64,000 nucleotides of DNA, taken from the NCBI RefSeq assembly GCF_008364625.2, contig NZ_CP126604.1:1984001-2048000 (forward strand), written 5' to 3'. Positions 17,131 through 24,978 of this stretch are shown piece after piece. Source of the DNA: Enterobacter dykesii (GTDB taxonomy: Bacteria; Pseudomonadota; Gammaproteobacteria; Enterobacterales; Enterobacteriaceae). Position 1 is the first letter of the stretch; each line of letters begins with the position of its first letter. The translations under genes and the position numbers were made by a program. The notes beneath the pieces were generated by a model that was given only the letters and a program-made list of their open reading frames with translations, did no database searches and had not been told where the DNA came from.

Positions 17131-18275
17131 GGCTGAACCTCTCCGGCAACCACCGGCTCGCCGGACCGCAATGTGCTCACGCCCGCCGTAATCACCCTGT
17201 CGCCTGGCTCAAGGCCGGAGGCAATCATGACGGAGGTGGCCGTATAGCTCGCGGGCACCACCGCGCGCAGCTGCGCCCGCGACTGCGGGGTAATCACAAA
17301 AACGGCCGGTTTGTCGCCGACGCGGGTCAGCGCCGAGGCGGGAAGGGTGTAGCCGTGCGGGGCTGACGATGGCAACGTGACGGTAACGCTGGCGCCCAGC
17401 GCCATGGCCGCCGGCGGGTTTTGCAGGGTGGCCCTGACGCGCCAGGTGCGGGTCTGAGGATCGGCCTGTGGGGTGATATCCCGCAGCGCGGCAGACGCCT
17501 GTACCGACGGGTCGCTGAGCAGGGAAACCCGCAACTCCGCCCTATCCAGAGGCGGGATCGCATCCGGAGTGGCAATATCGAACGCCACGTCGCGACCTTC
17601 TCCGGTCGCCAGCGTCAGCACGGACAGACCGTCGCTGACAACCTGTCCCGCAGAGGCGTTCACGGCCGTGATGACGCCCGCCTGCGGCGCGATCAGGCGC
17701 GTCCAGCCGAGGCTTTCGCGGGCATTTCGCCAGGCGGCCTCGCTGCTTTTTAAGCGCGCGCGGGCGACAAGCCAGTCCGCACGGGCGCTGTCGAGCTGCG
17801 TGCGGGCTATCGCGCCCGTTGGCATAAGCTTTTGCATTCGACTGACGTTAAGCGCGGCGACCTGCGCAGAGGCTTTGGCACCCTCAAAGTCGGCCTCAGC
17901 GCTGTCGAGCTGGTTTTGCCCGGTCGTATTGTCAAGCGTGGCCAGCAGCTGTCCGGCAGTGACCCGGTCGCCAATATCAACGCTGCGCGTCAGTATCCGG
18001 CCCCCGGTTCGAAAGCTCAGGGTCGTTTCATCGTGGGCATGGATCTCACCGGTTCTTTCCAGCGCGGGAAGGGTTTGGGCGGTGCCAACGACGACGTAGC
18101 GTACCGCTCGCGCGGGGTCGGGCTTATTTTCGTGTTTATCACCGCAGCCGGTCAGCGGAAAAATCGCCAGCGCAAGCAGGGCCAGGGGAAGAAAATGCAG
18201 CCAGGAAAAGGTGCGCGCCACGCCGTACAAATGATGCAGGCAGTGGCGCAGAGAGAGAAAAAATTCGTCTGACAT
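17127..18275 (-). CDS. RND efflux periplasmic adaptor lipoprotein
   Basis: 382-aa membrane fusion protein. After an unusual 18-residue N-terminal extension, a hydrophobic segment ends in the lipobox LTGC, so the mature protein would be tethered to the inner membrane. Coiled-coil hairpin (residues ~110-185), lipoyl halves (ILTRSVDIGDRVTAGQLLAT) and beta-barrel follow. The ATG at 18275 has GGAG at proper spacing; a GTG at 18221 would give a more standard signal peptide but has no ribosome-binding site. It is first in a two-gene operon with the permease, just downstream of the kinase gene. Confidence 0.87.
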   Translation of the reverse strand: MSDEFFLSLRHCLHHLYGVARTFSWLHFLPLALLALAIFPLTGCGDKHENKPDPARAVRYVVVGTAQTLPALERTGEIHAHDETTLSFRTGGRILTRSVDIGDRVTAGQLLATLDNTTGQNQLDSAEADFEGAKASAQVAALNVSRMQKLMPTGAIARTQLDSARADWLVARARLKSSEAAWRNARESLGWTRLIAPQAGVITAVNASAGQVVSDGLSVLTLATGEGRDVAFDIATPDAIPPLDRAELRVSLLSDPSVQASAALRDITPQADPQTRTWRVRATLQNPPAAMALGASVTVTLPSSAPHGYTLPASALTRVGDKPAVFVITPQSRAQLRAVVPASYTATSVMIASGLEPGDRVITAGVSTLRSGEPVVAGEVQP

Positions 18276-18353
18276 AACGCCGCTCCATAAAGGGAATGGC
18301 GTTATTAAATGCGGGCTACGTCGAGAAAGATTCGACGTTCTGTCAAGGCTTTA

Positions 18354-19550
18354 TCAAGAGTGAAGATTTTCATTACCGGACGGATGCCAGGGCAATAAAA
18401 TGCGCACGGCGAGGCCGCCGGTTTCCGGCAATGACGCGCTAATCTCACCCCCATGCGCCTGACAAATCGCCCGGGCGATGGACAAACCGAGGCCGCTGCC
18501 GCCGGAATGCCGGGCGCGGGACTGCTCCTCGCGGCTAAAGCGTTTAAACATTTCCGGTAAGAACTGGGGCGACACGCCCGGCCCGTCATCGGTAAATTCG
18601 AGGATGTAGTGCCCGCTGGCGTAGTGCAGCGCCACCTCAAGGTGGCCGCCATCACGCCCGTAACGAAGCGCATTTTCCATGAGGATGGTAACGACCTGTC
18701 CAAGACGGAACGCATCGCCTCTGAAGGGGCTGGTACGCGGGTTGCGAAGCGTTATCCGAAAATGATGCGCGTCAGCCTCGGGCATGATCCAGGCAGCCCG
18801 CTCCTGAATCAGCTCATCCAGACTAAACGCCTGGTCCTCCAGCACGAGGTTACCCGCGTCGGCAAGCGACAGAAGGTGAAGCTCATCGGTGAGGCGGTTG
18901 AGGTGCTGGAGCTGTTTCATCACCATGCCGAGCTGCGCCGGGCTGGCGTCAAACACGCCGTCTAACATGCCCTGCAGACGCCCGATGGCGGCCGTCAGGG
19001 GCGAGCGCAGCTCGTGCGCCATCGCGACGTGCGAGGCGCGAAGCTCTTTTTCATAGCGGGCGAGTTGCCCCGTCATGGAGTTAAAGTCGGTCGCAAAGCT
19101 GACCATTTCCGCCGGCGCATCCTTGATAAGTTCCGCCTGGCGGCCAAACTGCCCGTCGGCGACGTCCTTTGCCGCATCGCGAAGGCGGCTGAACTGCAGC
19201 GCCAGCGGCCGGGCGTGTTTGAGCCCCATCACCACGATAAACGGGATCATCACCAGCACCAGCAGGGCCACCGTGGCCCAGTCGGCTGAGGCGATAGACG
19301 GCGTGGAATAGCTCAGGCCCCACCAGGTGTCCACAATCGAGTGGAAGCGGGCCGGATTGGCCTGCGGGTTCTGGCTGAGCGTCAGAAACTCCTGCCGGAC
19401 CGCCGCTGGCATTTTGCCCATTATCCAGTAGTTCTGAACCGCATAGCGCAGCCACATGCAGGTGGCAATGACGATCACGCTGCCGATAGCCAGCGCCAGG
19501 ATGCGCGCGCAAATCCAGCGCCACAGAGAGGAGTGCTGATTTTTAATCAT
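18354..19550 (-). CDS. Two-component sensor histidine kinase (BaeS/SmeS-like)
   Basis: 398 aa. TM1 at ~15-35 and TM2 at ~92-110 enclose a small periplasmic sensor of about 55 residues; HAMP follows. The phospho-acceptor is His179 in VAMAHELRSPLTAAIG, and the ATPase domain has N (MENALRYG), DDGPGV and GGSGLGLSIA. It overlaps the response regulator by 4 bases. Lying between the RND pair and the MipA gene, it probably controls one or both. The signal is unknown. Confidence 0.88.
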   Translation of the reverse strand: MIKNQHSSLWRWICARILALAIGSVIVIATCMWLRYAVQNYWIMGKMPAAVRQEFLTLSQNPQANPARFHSIVDTWWGLSYSTPSIASADWATVALLVLVMIPFIVVMGLKHARPLALQFSRLRDAAKDVADGQFGRQAELIKDAPAEMVSFATDFNSMTGQLARYEKELRASHVAMAHELRSPLTAAIGRLQGMLDGVFDASPAQLGMVMKQLQHLNRLTDELHLLSLADAGNLVLEDQAFSLDELIQERAAWIMPEADAHHFRITLRNPRTSPFRGDAFRLGQVVTILMENALRYGRDGGHLEVALHYASGHYILEFTDDGPGVSPQFLPEMFKRFSREEQSRARHSGGSGLGLSIARAICQAHGGEISASLPETGGLAVRILLPWHPSGNENLHS

Positions 19551-20242
19551 GGCTGTCTGAACCTGTAACCCACGCCGCGAACGTTGATCAGCACGCCGGA
19601 GATCCCCGCCGCTTCGAGTTTTTTACGCAGGTTATAAATATGGGTGTCCACCACGCGCTCCAGCGCTTCGCTTTCCGGCAAACAGTGCTCCAGTAAATAC
19701 TGACGGGAGAACGGGTGCGCCGGAGAACGCAGCAGCGTTGCCAGAAGCGAGAATTCCGTTGGCGTAAGATCGAGCATCACGGGCGCGTCGCCGCCGTTAT
19801 CCACGCTCGCCACAATGGCGGCCACGTCCACCTCAAGCGTTTGCCAGCGAAGGATCGCCTCGTCCGTCTCTTTTTTACTGCTGCGCCGCAGCACCGCCTG
19901 CACCCGAGCCACCACTTCGCCCGGATGATAAGGCTTCACAACGTAATCATCGGCACCGTACCGCAGGGCGCCAATGCGGTCGGGGGTATCCCCCATGGCC
20001 GTGACCATGATCACCGGCACATCGCTTTTACGACGCAGGCCAGCCAGTACCTCGGTGCCGTTAAGCCCCGGCAGCATCACGTCCAGCAGGATGAGGTCGG
20101 GCTTCCACCGCTGCGCCATATCCAGCCCGGAATGACCGTCTCCGGTTATGGTCACGTCGTAATTTTCCCGCCGTAAATAGGCTTCGAGCACGCCGGCCGC
20201 ATCGGCGTCATCTTCAATAATCAGCACTCTTCTGGATAACAT
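19547..20242 (-). CDS. OmpR-family response regulator
   Basis: 231 aa. The receiver domain has the acidic pocket EDD near residue 10 and phospho-Asp54 (LILLDVMLPG), then Lys in VVKPY. A winged-helix C-terminal domain follows (LTPTEFSLLATLL, VVDTHIYNLRKKL, VRGVGYRF). The ATG at 20242 is preceded by AAGGTG; a GTG nine codons earlier is less likely. It is the first gene of the kinase operon and divergent from mipA, with about 125 bases between the two starts. Confidence 0.9.
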   Translation of the reverse strand: MLSRRVLIIEDDADAAGVLEAYLRRENYDVTITGDGHSGLDMAQRWKPDLILLDVMLPGLNGTEVLAGLRRKSDVPVIMVTAMGDTPDRIGALRYGADDYVVKPYHPGEVVARVQAVLRRSSKKETDEAILRWQTLEVDVAAIVASVDNGGDAPVMLDLTPTEFSLLATLLRSPAHPFSRQYLLEHCLPESEALERVVDTHIYNLRKKLEAAGISGVLINVRGVGYRFRQP

Positions 20243-20366
20243 CCGTTCACCTTGACCATTTCTTAACACTATCCCGACGATTCATTGATTCAGCCAAATC
20301 ATACTGCGCCCACATTGTGTGGCCGCCCCCGTATCAGGAGGCGCCAGCGTCCGTATGGAGAGCAGT

Positions 20367-21152
20367 ATGATAGCGATAAAAAAAGTCCTGTATATGTCCG
20401 TCCCGCTTCTGATGGCCGTGAACTCTGGCGCGCAGGCGGATGATGGCGCCGCGTCCGATTTCTTAACCGTCGGGCTGGGGGGACAGTATGCCCCACGTTA
20501 CTCAGGCTCAGACAAGCAGGTGTGGCAGGTGGTTCCGGTGCTGCAGGGTCGTAAAGGCGCTTTCTTTATTGATGCGCAAAAAGGGGTGGGATATGACCTG
20601 CAAAACGACAGCGGCTGGTATTTCGAACACACGCTGGGCTACGACTTCGGAAGGGCTGATAAAAATTCTGGCTGGCGTGAGGGCGCAAACAATCTGAAAG
20701 GGATGGGGGACATTGATGCCACCCTGAATACCGGCCTTGCCGTCGGCTGGCAGGCCGCGCCATGGCTGAGTATGGAAGGCAAAGCGACGCTGCCGTTAAC
20801 GGACAGCCAGGGGGGAAGCTATCAGGCTTCCGTTACGCTCATCCCGGTACAAAATAATCAGGACACGGTTGCCTTTCAGTCTGCGGCCCTGTTTGGCGAC
20901 AGCCGTTATCTGAATACCTGGTATGGGGTCAGCGAGCAGCAGAGCCGCCGCACCGGCTATCGCCGCTATGCTGCGCCGGGAGGATTCTATGGCGTCGACA
21001 CCAGCCTGACCTGGAGCCATCAGTTCGATGCCCACTGGGGAACGGTTCTGAGCGCGGACTATACCTGGCTTGGCGATCGTGCGAATAACAGCCCGATCGT
21101 GATGCGGCGCAATGAGGGGGCTGCAACCGCCGCTATCACCTGGACATTTTAA
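20367..21152 (+). CDS. MipA/OmpV family outer-membrane protein, copy 1
   Basis: 261 aa. Signal peptide of about 24 residues ending SGAQA, then a beta-barrel with repeated aromatic strands and a terminal Phe (AITWTF), as outer-membrane barrels need. Family signatures: LGGQYAPRYSGSDKQ, LKGMGDIDA and WYGVSEQQS. E. coli MipA scaffolds murein hydrolase and synthase, while OmpV proteins are porin-like. The ATG at 20367 has GGAG six bases upstream. It is divergent from a two-component system; a paralogue at 54872 lies beside another such system. Confidence 0.87.
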   Translation: MIAIKKVLYMSVPLLMAVNSGAQADDGAASDFLTVGLGGQYAPRYSGSDKQVWQVVPVLQGRKGAFFIDAQKGVGYDLQNDSGWYFEHTLGYDFGRADKNSGWREGANNLKGMGDIDATLNTGLAVGWQAAPWLSMEGKATLPLTDSQGGSYQASVTLIPVQNNQDTVAFQSAALFGDSRYLNTWYGVSEQQSRRTGYRRYAAPGGFYGVDTSLTWSHQFDAHWGTVLSADYTWLGDRANNSPIVMRRNEGAATAAITWTF

Positions 21153-21180
21153 AATCGAGGAGCACGAGGGGACGAGAGGA

Positions 21181-21528
21181 TTATTTCTTCTTATCCATCA
21201 TCGCTTTTAAATCGGCAAACGGGTTAAACGTGGCGACGCCCACGTCTTTTTGCGCGTCTTCCCCGGCCACCACGGTGGTGCCGTACTGATCCGCTTCGGT
21301 GTATTTCGAGTGTTCATGATCGTGGCAAAACAGGCACAGCAGCTCCCAGTTGCTGCCGTCTTCCGGGTTGTTGGTATGGTCGTGATCGATATGGTGAACC
21401 GTGAGCTCACGCAGGTTGGAATAGACAAACTCGCGCGAGCAGCGTCCACACACCCATGGATAGATTTTTAATGCTTTTTCGCGATAGCCGCTTTCCAGCC
21501 GCGCGTAGTTTTTGGGGATCAAAGCCAT
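21181..21528 (-). CDS. yajD: YajD family HNH nuclease
   Basis: 115 aa, the same length as E. coli YajD and nearly identical in sequence. It is an HNH/zinc-finger protein: CGRC and CHDHEH provide metal ligands, and LTVHHIDHDHTNNPEDGSNW is the HNH core. Its cellular target is not known. It stands alone, convergent with mipA, 28 bases after that gene's stop. Confidence 0.93.
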   Translation of the reverse strand: MALIPKNYARLESGYREKALKIYPWVCGRCSREFVYSNLRELTVHHIDHDHTNNPEDGSNWELLCLFCHDHEHSKYTEADQYGTTVVAGEDAQKDVGVATFNPFADLKAMMDKKK

Positions 21529-21706
21529 TGCCGGTTTTACCTGCCATGAAAAGAGAGGGGGAGATTATATCGCATTATGGGGCGGAATGACGAACCACGC
21601 TACTCAGTCAATTTATTTGATGCTTTCCGTTAAATAAACGGCATTTATTCTTACCGGGTAATGCGTAAAGTGGACAGAACGCAATGCATTATCAGGACAC
21701 ATGGTT

Positions 21707-22732
21707 ATGAAAAAGATCGGGTTTTTATCCTTTGGTCACTGGACGCCTTCACCGCAGTCCGGCACGCGCTCGGCGGCAGACACGCTGCTGCAGTCCATTG
21801 ATTTAGCCGTGGCGGCTGAAGAGCTGGGGGCAGACGGCGCCTATTTCCGCGTGCACCACTTTGCCCGACAGCTGAGCTCGCCGTTCCCTCTGCTGGCGGC
21901 AATAGGCGCAAAAACGAAAACCATCGAAATCGGCACGGGCGTGATTGACATGCGCTATGAAAATCCGATGTACATGGCCGAGGATGCGGGCGCGGCGGAT
22001 TTGATTTCCGGCGGTCGCCTGCAGCTTGGCATCAGCCGCGGCTCGCCGGAGCAGGTCATTGATGGCTGGCGCCATTTCGGCTATGTCCCACAGGAAGGGG
22101 AAAACGAATCGGATATGGCGCGACGTCATACCGAGGTGCTGCTTGAGGTGCTGCGCGGTGAAGGGTTTGCTAAACCGAATCCGCAGCCTATGTTCCCGAA
22201 TCCGCCTGGGCTGCTGCGCCTGGAGCCGTATTCTGAAGGGCTGCGCGAGCGCATCTGGTGGGGCGCCGGTTCCAATGCGACGGCCGTATGGGCCGCAACG
22301 CTGGGAATGAACCTGCAAAGCTCAACCCTGAAGGACGATGAGACCGGCGAGCCGTTCCATATTCAGCAGGCAAAACAGATCCGCGCGTACCGTCAGGCCT
22401 GGAAAGAAGCGGGACATGTGCGTCAGCCGCGGGTGTCGGTCAGCCGCAGCATTTTTGCGCTAATGGACGACCGCGACCGGATGTATTTCGGTGCCAGCCG
22501 CAACGACAGCGATAGCGTGGGCTACCTTGATGAGAAAACGCGCGCGATCTTCGGGCGCAGCTATGCGGCGGAGCCGGACAAGCTGATCGAACAGCTGAAA
22601 AAGGACGAGGCGATTGCCGAAGCCGATACGCTCTTGCTGACCGTGCCGAACCAGCTTGGCGTGGATTACAACGCGCATGTTATTGAGTCGATCCTCAAGC
22701 ATGTGGCGCCAGCAATGGGCTGGCGCGATTAA
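21707..22732 (+). CDS. LLM-class (luciferase-like) flavin-dependent oxidoreductase
   Basis: 341-aa TIM-barrel flavoprotein. Characteristic stretches are IGFLSFGHWTPSPQSGTRSA, DGAYFRVHHFA, TIEIGTGVIDMRYENPMYMA and GRLQLGISRGSPEQ. Members use reduced FMN or F420; in enterobacteria FMNH2 from a separate reductase is expected. The ATG at 21707 has AGGA at workable spacing; an ATG two codons upstream is too close to it. No partner reductase is next to it, and the substrate is unknown. Confidence 0.82.
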   Translation: MKKIGFLSFGHWTPSPQSGTRSAADTLLQSIDLAVAAEELGADGAYFRVHHFARQLSSPFPLLAAIGAKTKTIEIGTGVIDMRYENPMYMAEDAGAADLISGGRLQLGISRGSPEQVIDGWRHFGYVPQEGENESDMARRHTEVLLEVLRGEGFAKPNPQPMFPNPPGLLRLEPYSEGLRERIWWGAGSNATAVWAATLGMNLQSSTLKDDETGEPFHIQQAKQIRAYRQAWKEAGHVRQPRVSVSRSIFALMDDRDRMYFGASRNDSDSVGYLDEKTRAIFGRSYAAEPDKLIEQLKKDEAIAEADTLLLTVPNQLGVDYNAHVIESILKHVAPAMGWRD

Positions 22733-22760
22733 CTGAACAGTGGGGTTGCTCAGCCTCTTG

Positions 22761-23795
22761 CTACTTATGGCTCATATCGCTCAGCAGCACGGCGATGGTT
22801 TGCCCGCCCGCCGTCTGTTCCAGGCCAATCTTGACGATAATGGTCAGCGGAACGGAAAGTAGCATGCCAACGGGGCCGAGCAGCCAACCCCAGAATATCA
22901 GGGATAAAAAGACCACCAGTGTGGAAAGGCCCAGCCCTCGTCCCATCATGCGTGGCTCAAGAATGTTACCGAACACCAGGTTGATGACCAAGTATCCGGC
23001 CAGCAGGATCAGCGCGTCATAAAGCCCGCTGAAAACCAGCACCTGAAGGATAGGGGGGATTGCCGCCAGCACGGAGCCGATGTTGGGAATGTAGTTAAGC
23101 GCAAACGCCAGTAACCCCCAGACAAACGCAAAGCGAACGTCCAGCGCCAGAAGCATCGCCCAGACGACACCGCCCGTGACCAGGCTAATCGCCGTTTTCA
23201 GCACCAGATAGCGGGAGACGCTGTCCAGCGCGCGTTGAATCGCTCCCATTCCTTCAACCGGACGGACCATCATCTGCTGCAGCTTTGCCGGCAGCTGCGG
23301 CACCTCCAGCAGCATAAACACCACCGTTAAAAACAGCAGGAAAATGGAGGTCATGGCATTGGAAAGCTGAGCCAGCAGGCTGGTGACGATCGTCATGGCC
23401 GCGTTGGGGTCGATATATTTCAGGAGTTCCTCAACCGAGACTTCGATACCCGCGCGCTGCAGCCAGGGTTCCAGCTGCAGCAGCGGTATCGCCAGCGAAG
23501 AACGGTATTTCGGCAGCGTTCGCGCCAGTTCGTTGAGCGAGGTCCCCAGATACGCCACCAGCAAGACCATCGCCACAATAATGATGCTGATAAGCAGCGT
23601 AATCGCCAGCACGCGCGGGATGCGTAGCCGCGTCATGCGCTGTACCAGCGGGTTGAGGATCACTGCAACAAACAGGGCCAGAATAAAGGGCACAATAATG
23701 TCGGCGGCAAAACGAACGCCCGTCAGTATGATCACCAGCATGCCCAGCATGATGACAATTTTTAACCCGTTCAGGGTAATAATGGGTTTAGCCAT
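22761..23795 (-). CDS. tqsA: AI-2E family transporter TqsA
   Basis: 344 aa, the same length as E. coli TqsA (YdgG), with near-identical segments such as [20 protein letters not shown] and [20 protein letters not shown]. It is a polytopic inner-membrane protein with about eight TM segments, reported to affect transport of autoinducer-2 and biofilm traits. It is divergent from the mdtJI locus, as in E. coli. Confidence 0.94.
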   Translation of the reverse strand: MAKPIITLNGLKIVIMLGMLVIILTGVRFAADIIVPFILALFVAVILNPLVQRMTRLRIPRVLAITLLISIIIVAMVLLVAYLGTSLNELARTLPKYRSSLAIPLLQLEPWLQRAGIEVSVEELLKYIDPNAAMTIVTSLLAQLSNAMTSIFLLFLTVVFMLLEVPQLPAKLQQMMVRPVEGMGAIQRALDSVSRYLVLKTAISLVTGGVVWAMLLALDVRFAFVWGLLAFALNYIPNIGSVLAAIPPILQVLVFSGLYDALILLAGYLVINLVFGNILEPRMMGRGLGLSTLVVFLSLIFWGWLLGPVGMLLSVPLTIIVKIGLEQTAGGQTIAVLLSDMSHK

Positions 23796-23997
23796 GGTGA
23801 CTCCGAATTTTTCTTTATATTTATAATAAAGGTGAAAGGCGTTGCAATAAACTAACCAAAATCAAACGGTATGGGTAAAGAATTGCAAAGACTTTGAGTA
23901 AAATCCTGGCTTATGGTACAAATCTGGTGTGTTTAACTACCGAGGACAATTTTCATCCGCAAAGACGAGAAGCAACAACGCGGATAATTGTAATTTT

Positions 23998-24099
23998 ATG
24001 GACAATATGTTCAGGACGTACTCTTCAAACAATACCGCTGTCTACTCCACTTCTTTCTGCCTGCTTTCTGGTGAGCAACACTGGCGCACCGCACTATAG
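23998..24099 (+). CDS. mdtU: Candidate mdtU leader ORF upstream of mdtJI
   Basis: A 33-codon frame (MDNMFRTYSSNNTAVYS start, WRTAL end, TAG stop at 24097) lies in the 420-base leader between tqsA and mdtJ. A 34-codon upstream ORF called mdtU is described in E. coli, where spermidine acts through its translation and Rho termination to control mdtJI (recalled from the literature, not checked). Size, strand and position match. The ribosome-binding site is weak, which suits a regulated leader. A second frame over the same bases, 23894-24127, is longer but starts poorly. Confidence 0.6.
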   Translation: MDNMFRTYSSNNTAVYSTSFCLLSGEQHWRTAL

Positions 24100-24216
24100 T
24101 CACTTCTTCTGCCTGAGCTGGCGCTAAGCGCTTAGCTGTCTGATTTCAATTTGTATTTTTGGGTTTGCTGTTCGCAGCGGGCCACGATGGATTATATTCT
24201 CAAGCAGGAGAAAAAC

Positions 24217-24579
24217 ATGTTTTACTGGATCCTATTAGCGCTGGCTATCATCGCTGAAATTACCGGCACGCTGTCTATGAAATGGGCAAGCATCAGCGAT
24301 GGCAACACCGGTTTTATTTTGATGCTGGTGATGATTTCGCTTTCTTATATTTTCCTCTCGTTTGCGGTGAAAAAAATTGCGCTGGGCGTCGCGTATGCAC
24401 TGTGGGAAGGGATCGGTATTTTGTTGATTACGCTGTTCAGCGTGCTGATATTTGACGAAACATTAACAACAATGAAGATCGCCGGGTTAACGACGCTGGT
24501 CGCGGGTATTGTGCTGATTAAATCGGGTACCCGTAAACCGGGTAAACAGCAGAAGGAGCAGAACCATGCAACAGTTTGA
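24217..24579 (+). CDS. mdtJ: Spermidine export protein MdtJ (SMR family)
   Basis: 120-aa small multidrug resistance protein with four TM segments; it works with MdtI as a heteromer to export spermidine. It shows [10 protein letters not shown] near the N-terminus with the family's membrane Glu in AEITGT, and [17 protein letters not shown]. The ATG at 24217 follows CAGGAG. The stop overlaps mdtI by 14 bases, the usual coupling. Confidence 0.95.
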   Translation: MFYWILLALAIIAEITGTLSMKWASISDGNTGFILMLVMISLSYIFLSFAVKKIALGVAYALWEGIGILLITLFSVLIFDETLTTMKIAGLTTLVAGIVLIKSGTRKPGKQQKEQNHATV

Positions 24580-24895
24580 GTGGGTTCATGCGGCCTGGCT
24601 TGGCTTCGCCATCGTGCTGGAGATCGTGGCGAACGTTCTGCTGAAATTCTCCGATGGTTTTCGCCGTAAACTCTATGGCCTGATGTCGATTGCCGCGGTG
24701 CTGGGAGCGTTCAGCGCGCTGTCTCAGGCGGTAAAAGGGATCGATCTGTCGGTGGCCTATGCGCTGTGGGGCGGTTTTGGTATCGCCGCTACCCTGGCCG
24801 CAGGCTGGGTACTCTTCGGCCAGCGCTTAAACAACAAGGGCTGGATGGGACTCATCTTGCTGCTTGCCGGCATGATCATGATAAAACTCGCCTGA
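24566..24895 (+). CDS. mdtI: Spermidine export protein MdtI (SMR family)
   Basis: 109-aa partner of MdtJ, four TM segments. It has the conserved membrane Glu in [15 protein letters not shown] and the YALWGGFGI motif. It starts inside the end of mdtJ. With speG at 63147 the window holds two routes to lower spermidine: export and acetylation. Confidence 0.95.
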   Translation: MQQFEWVHAAWLGFAIVLEIVANVLLKFSDGFRRKLYGLMSIAAVLGAFSALSQAVKGIDLSVAYALWGGFGIAATLAAGWVLFGQRLNNKGWMGLILLLAGMIMIKLA

Positions 24896-24915
24896 CAGAC
24901 CTCTCGCCATGATTT

Positions 24916-24940
24916 ACAGGCAGCGAAATTCGCTGCCTGT
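24916..24940 (+). terminator. Stem-loop after mdtI
   Basis: A perfect 10-bp stem (ACAGGCAGCG/CGCTGCCTGT) with a 5-base loop lies 20 bases after the mdtI stop. No clear T-run follows, so termination may be weak or the stem may protect the mRNA end. Confidence 0.5.
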
Positions 24941-24978
24941 ATTACGCTTAGAAAAGCAAAACATGAAGAGGGTGGCTG

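Noticed and set aside
23894..24127. 77-codon frame overlapping mdtU
   Set aside because: Longer than the mdtU candidate but without a ribosome-binding site, and its size does not match the known leader ORF.
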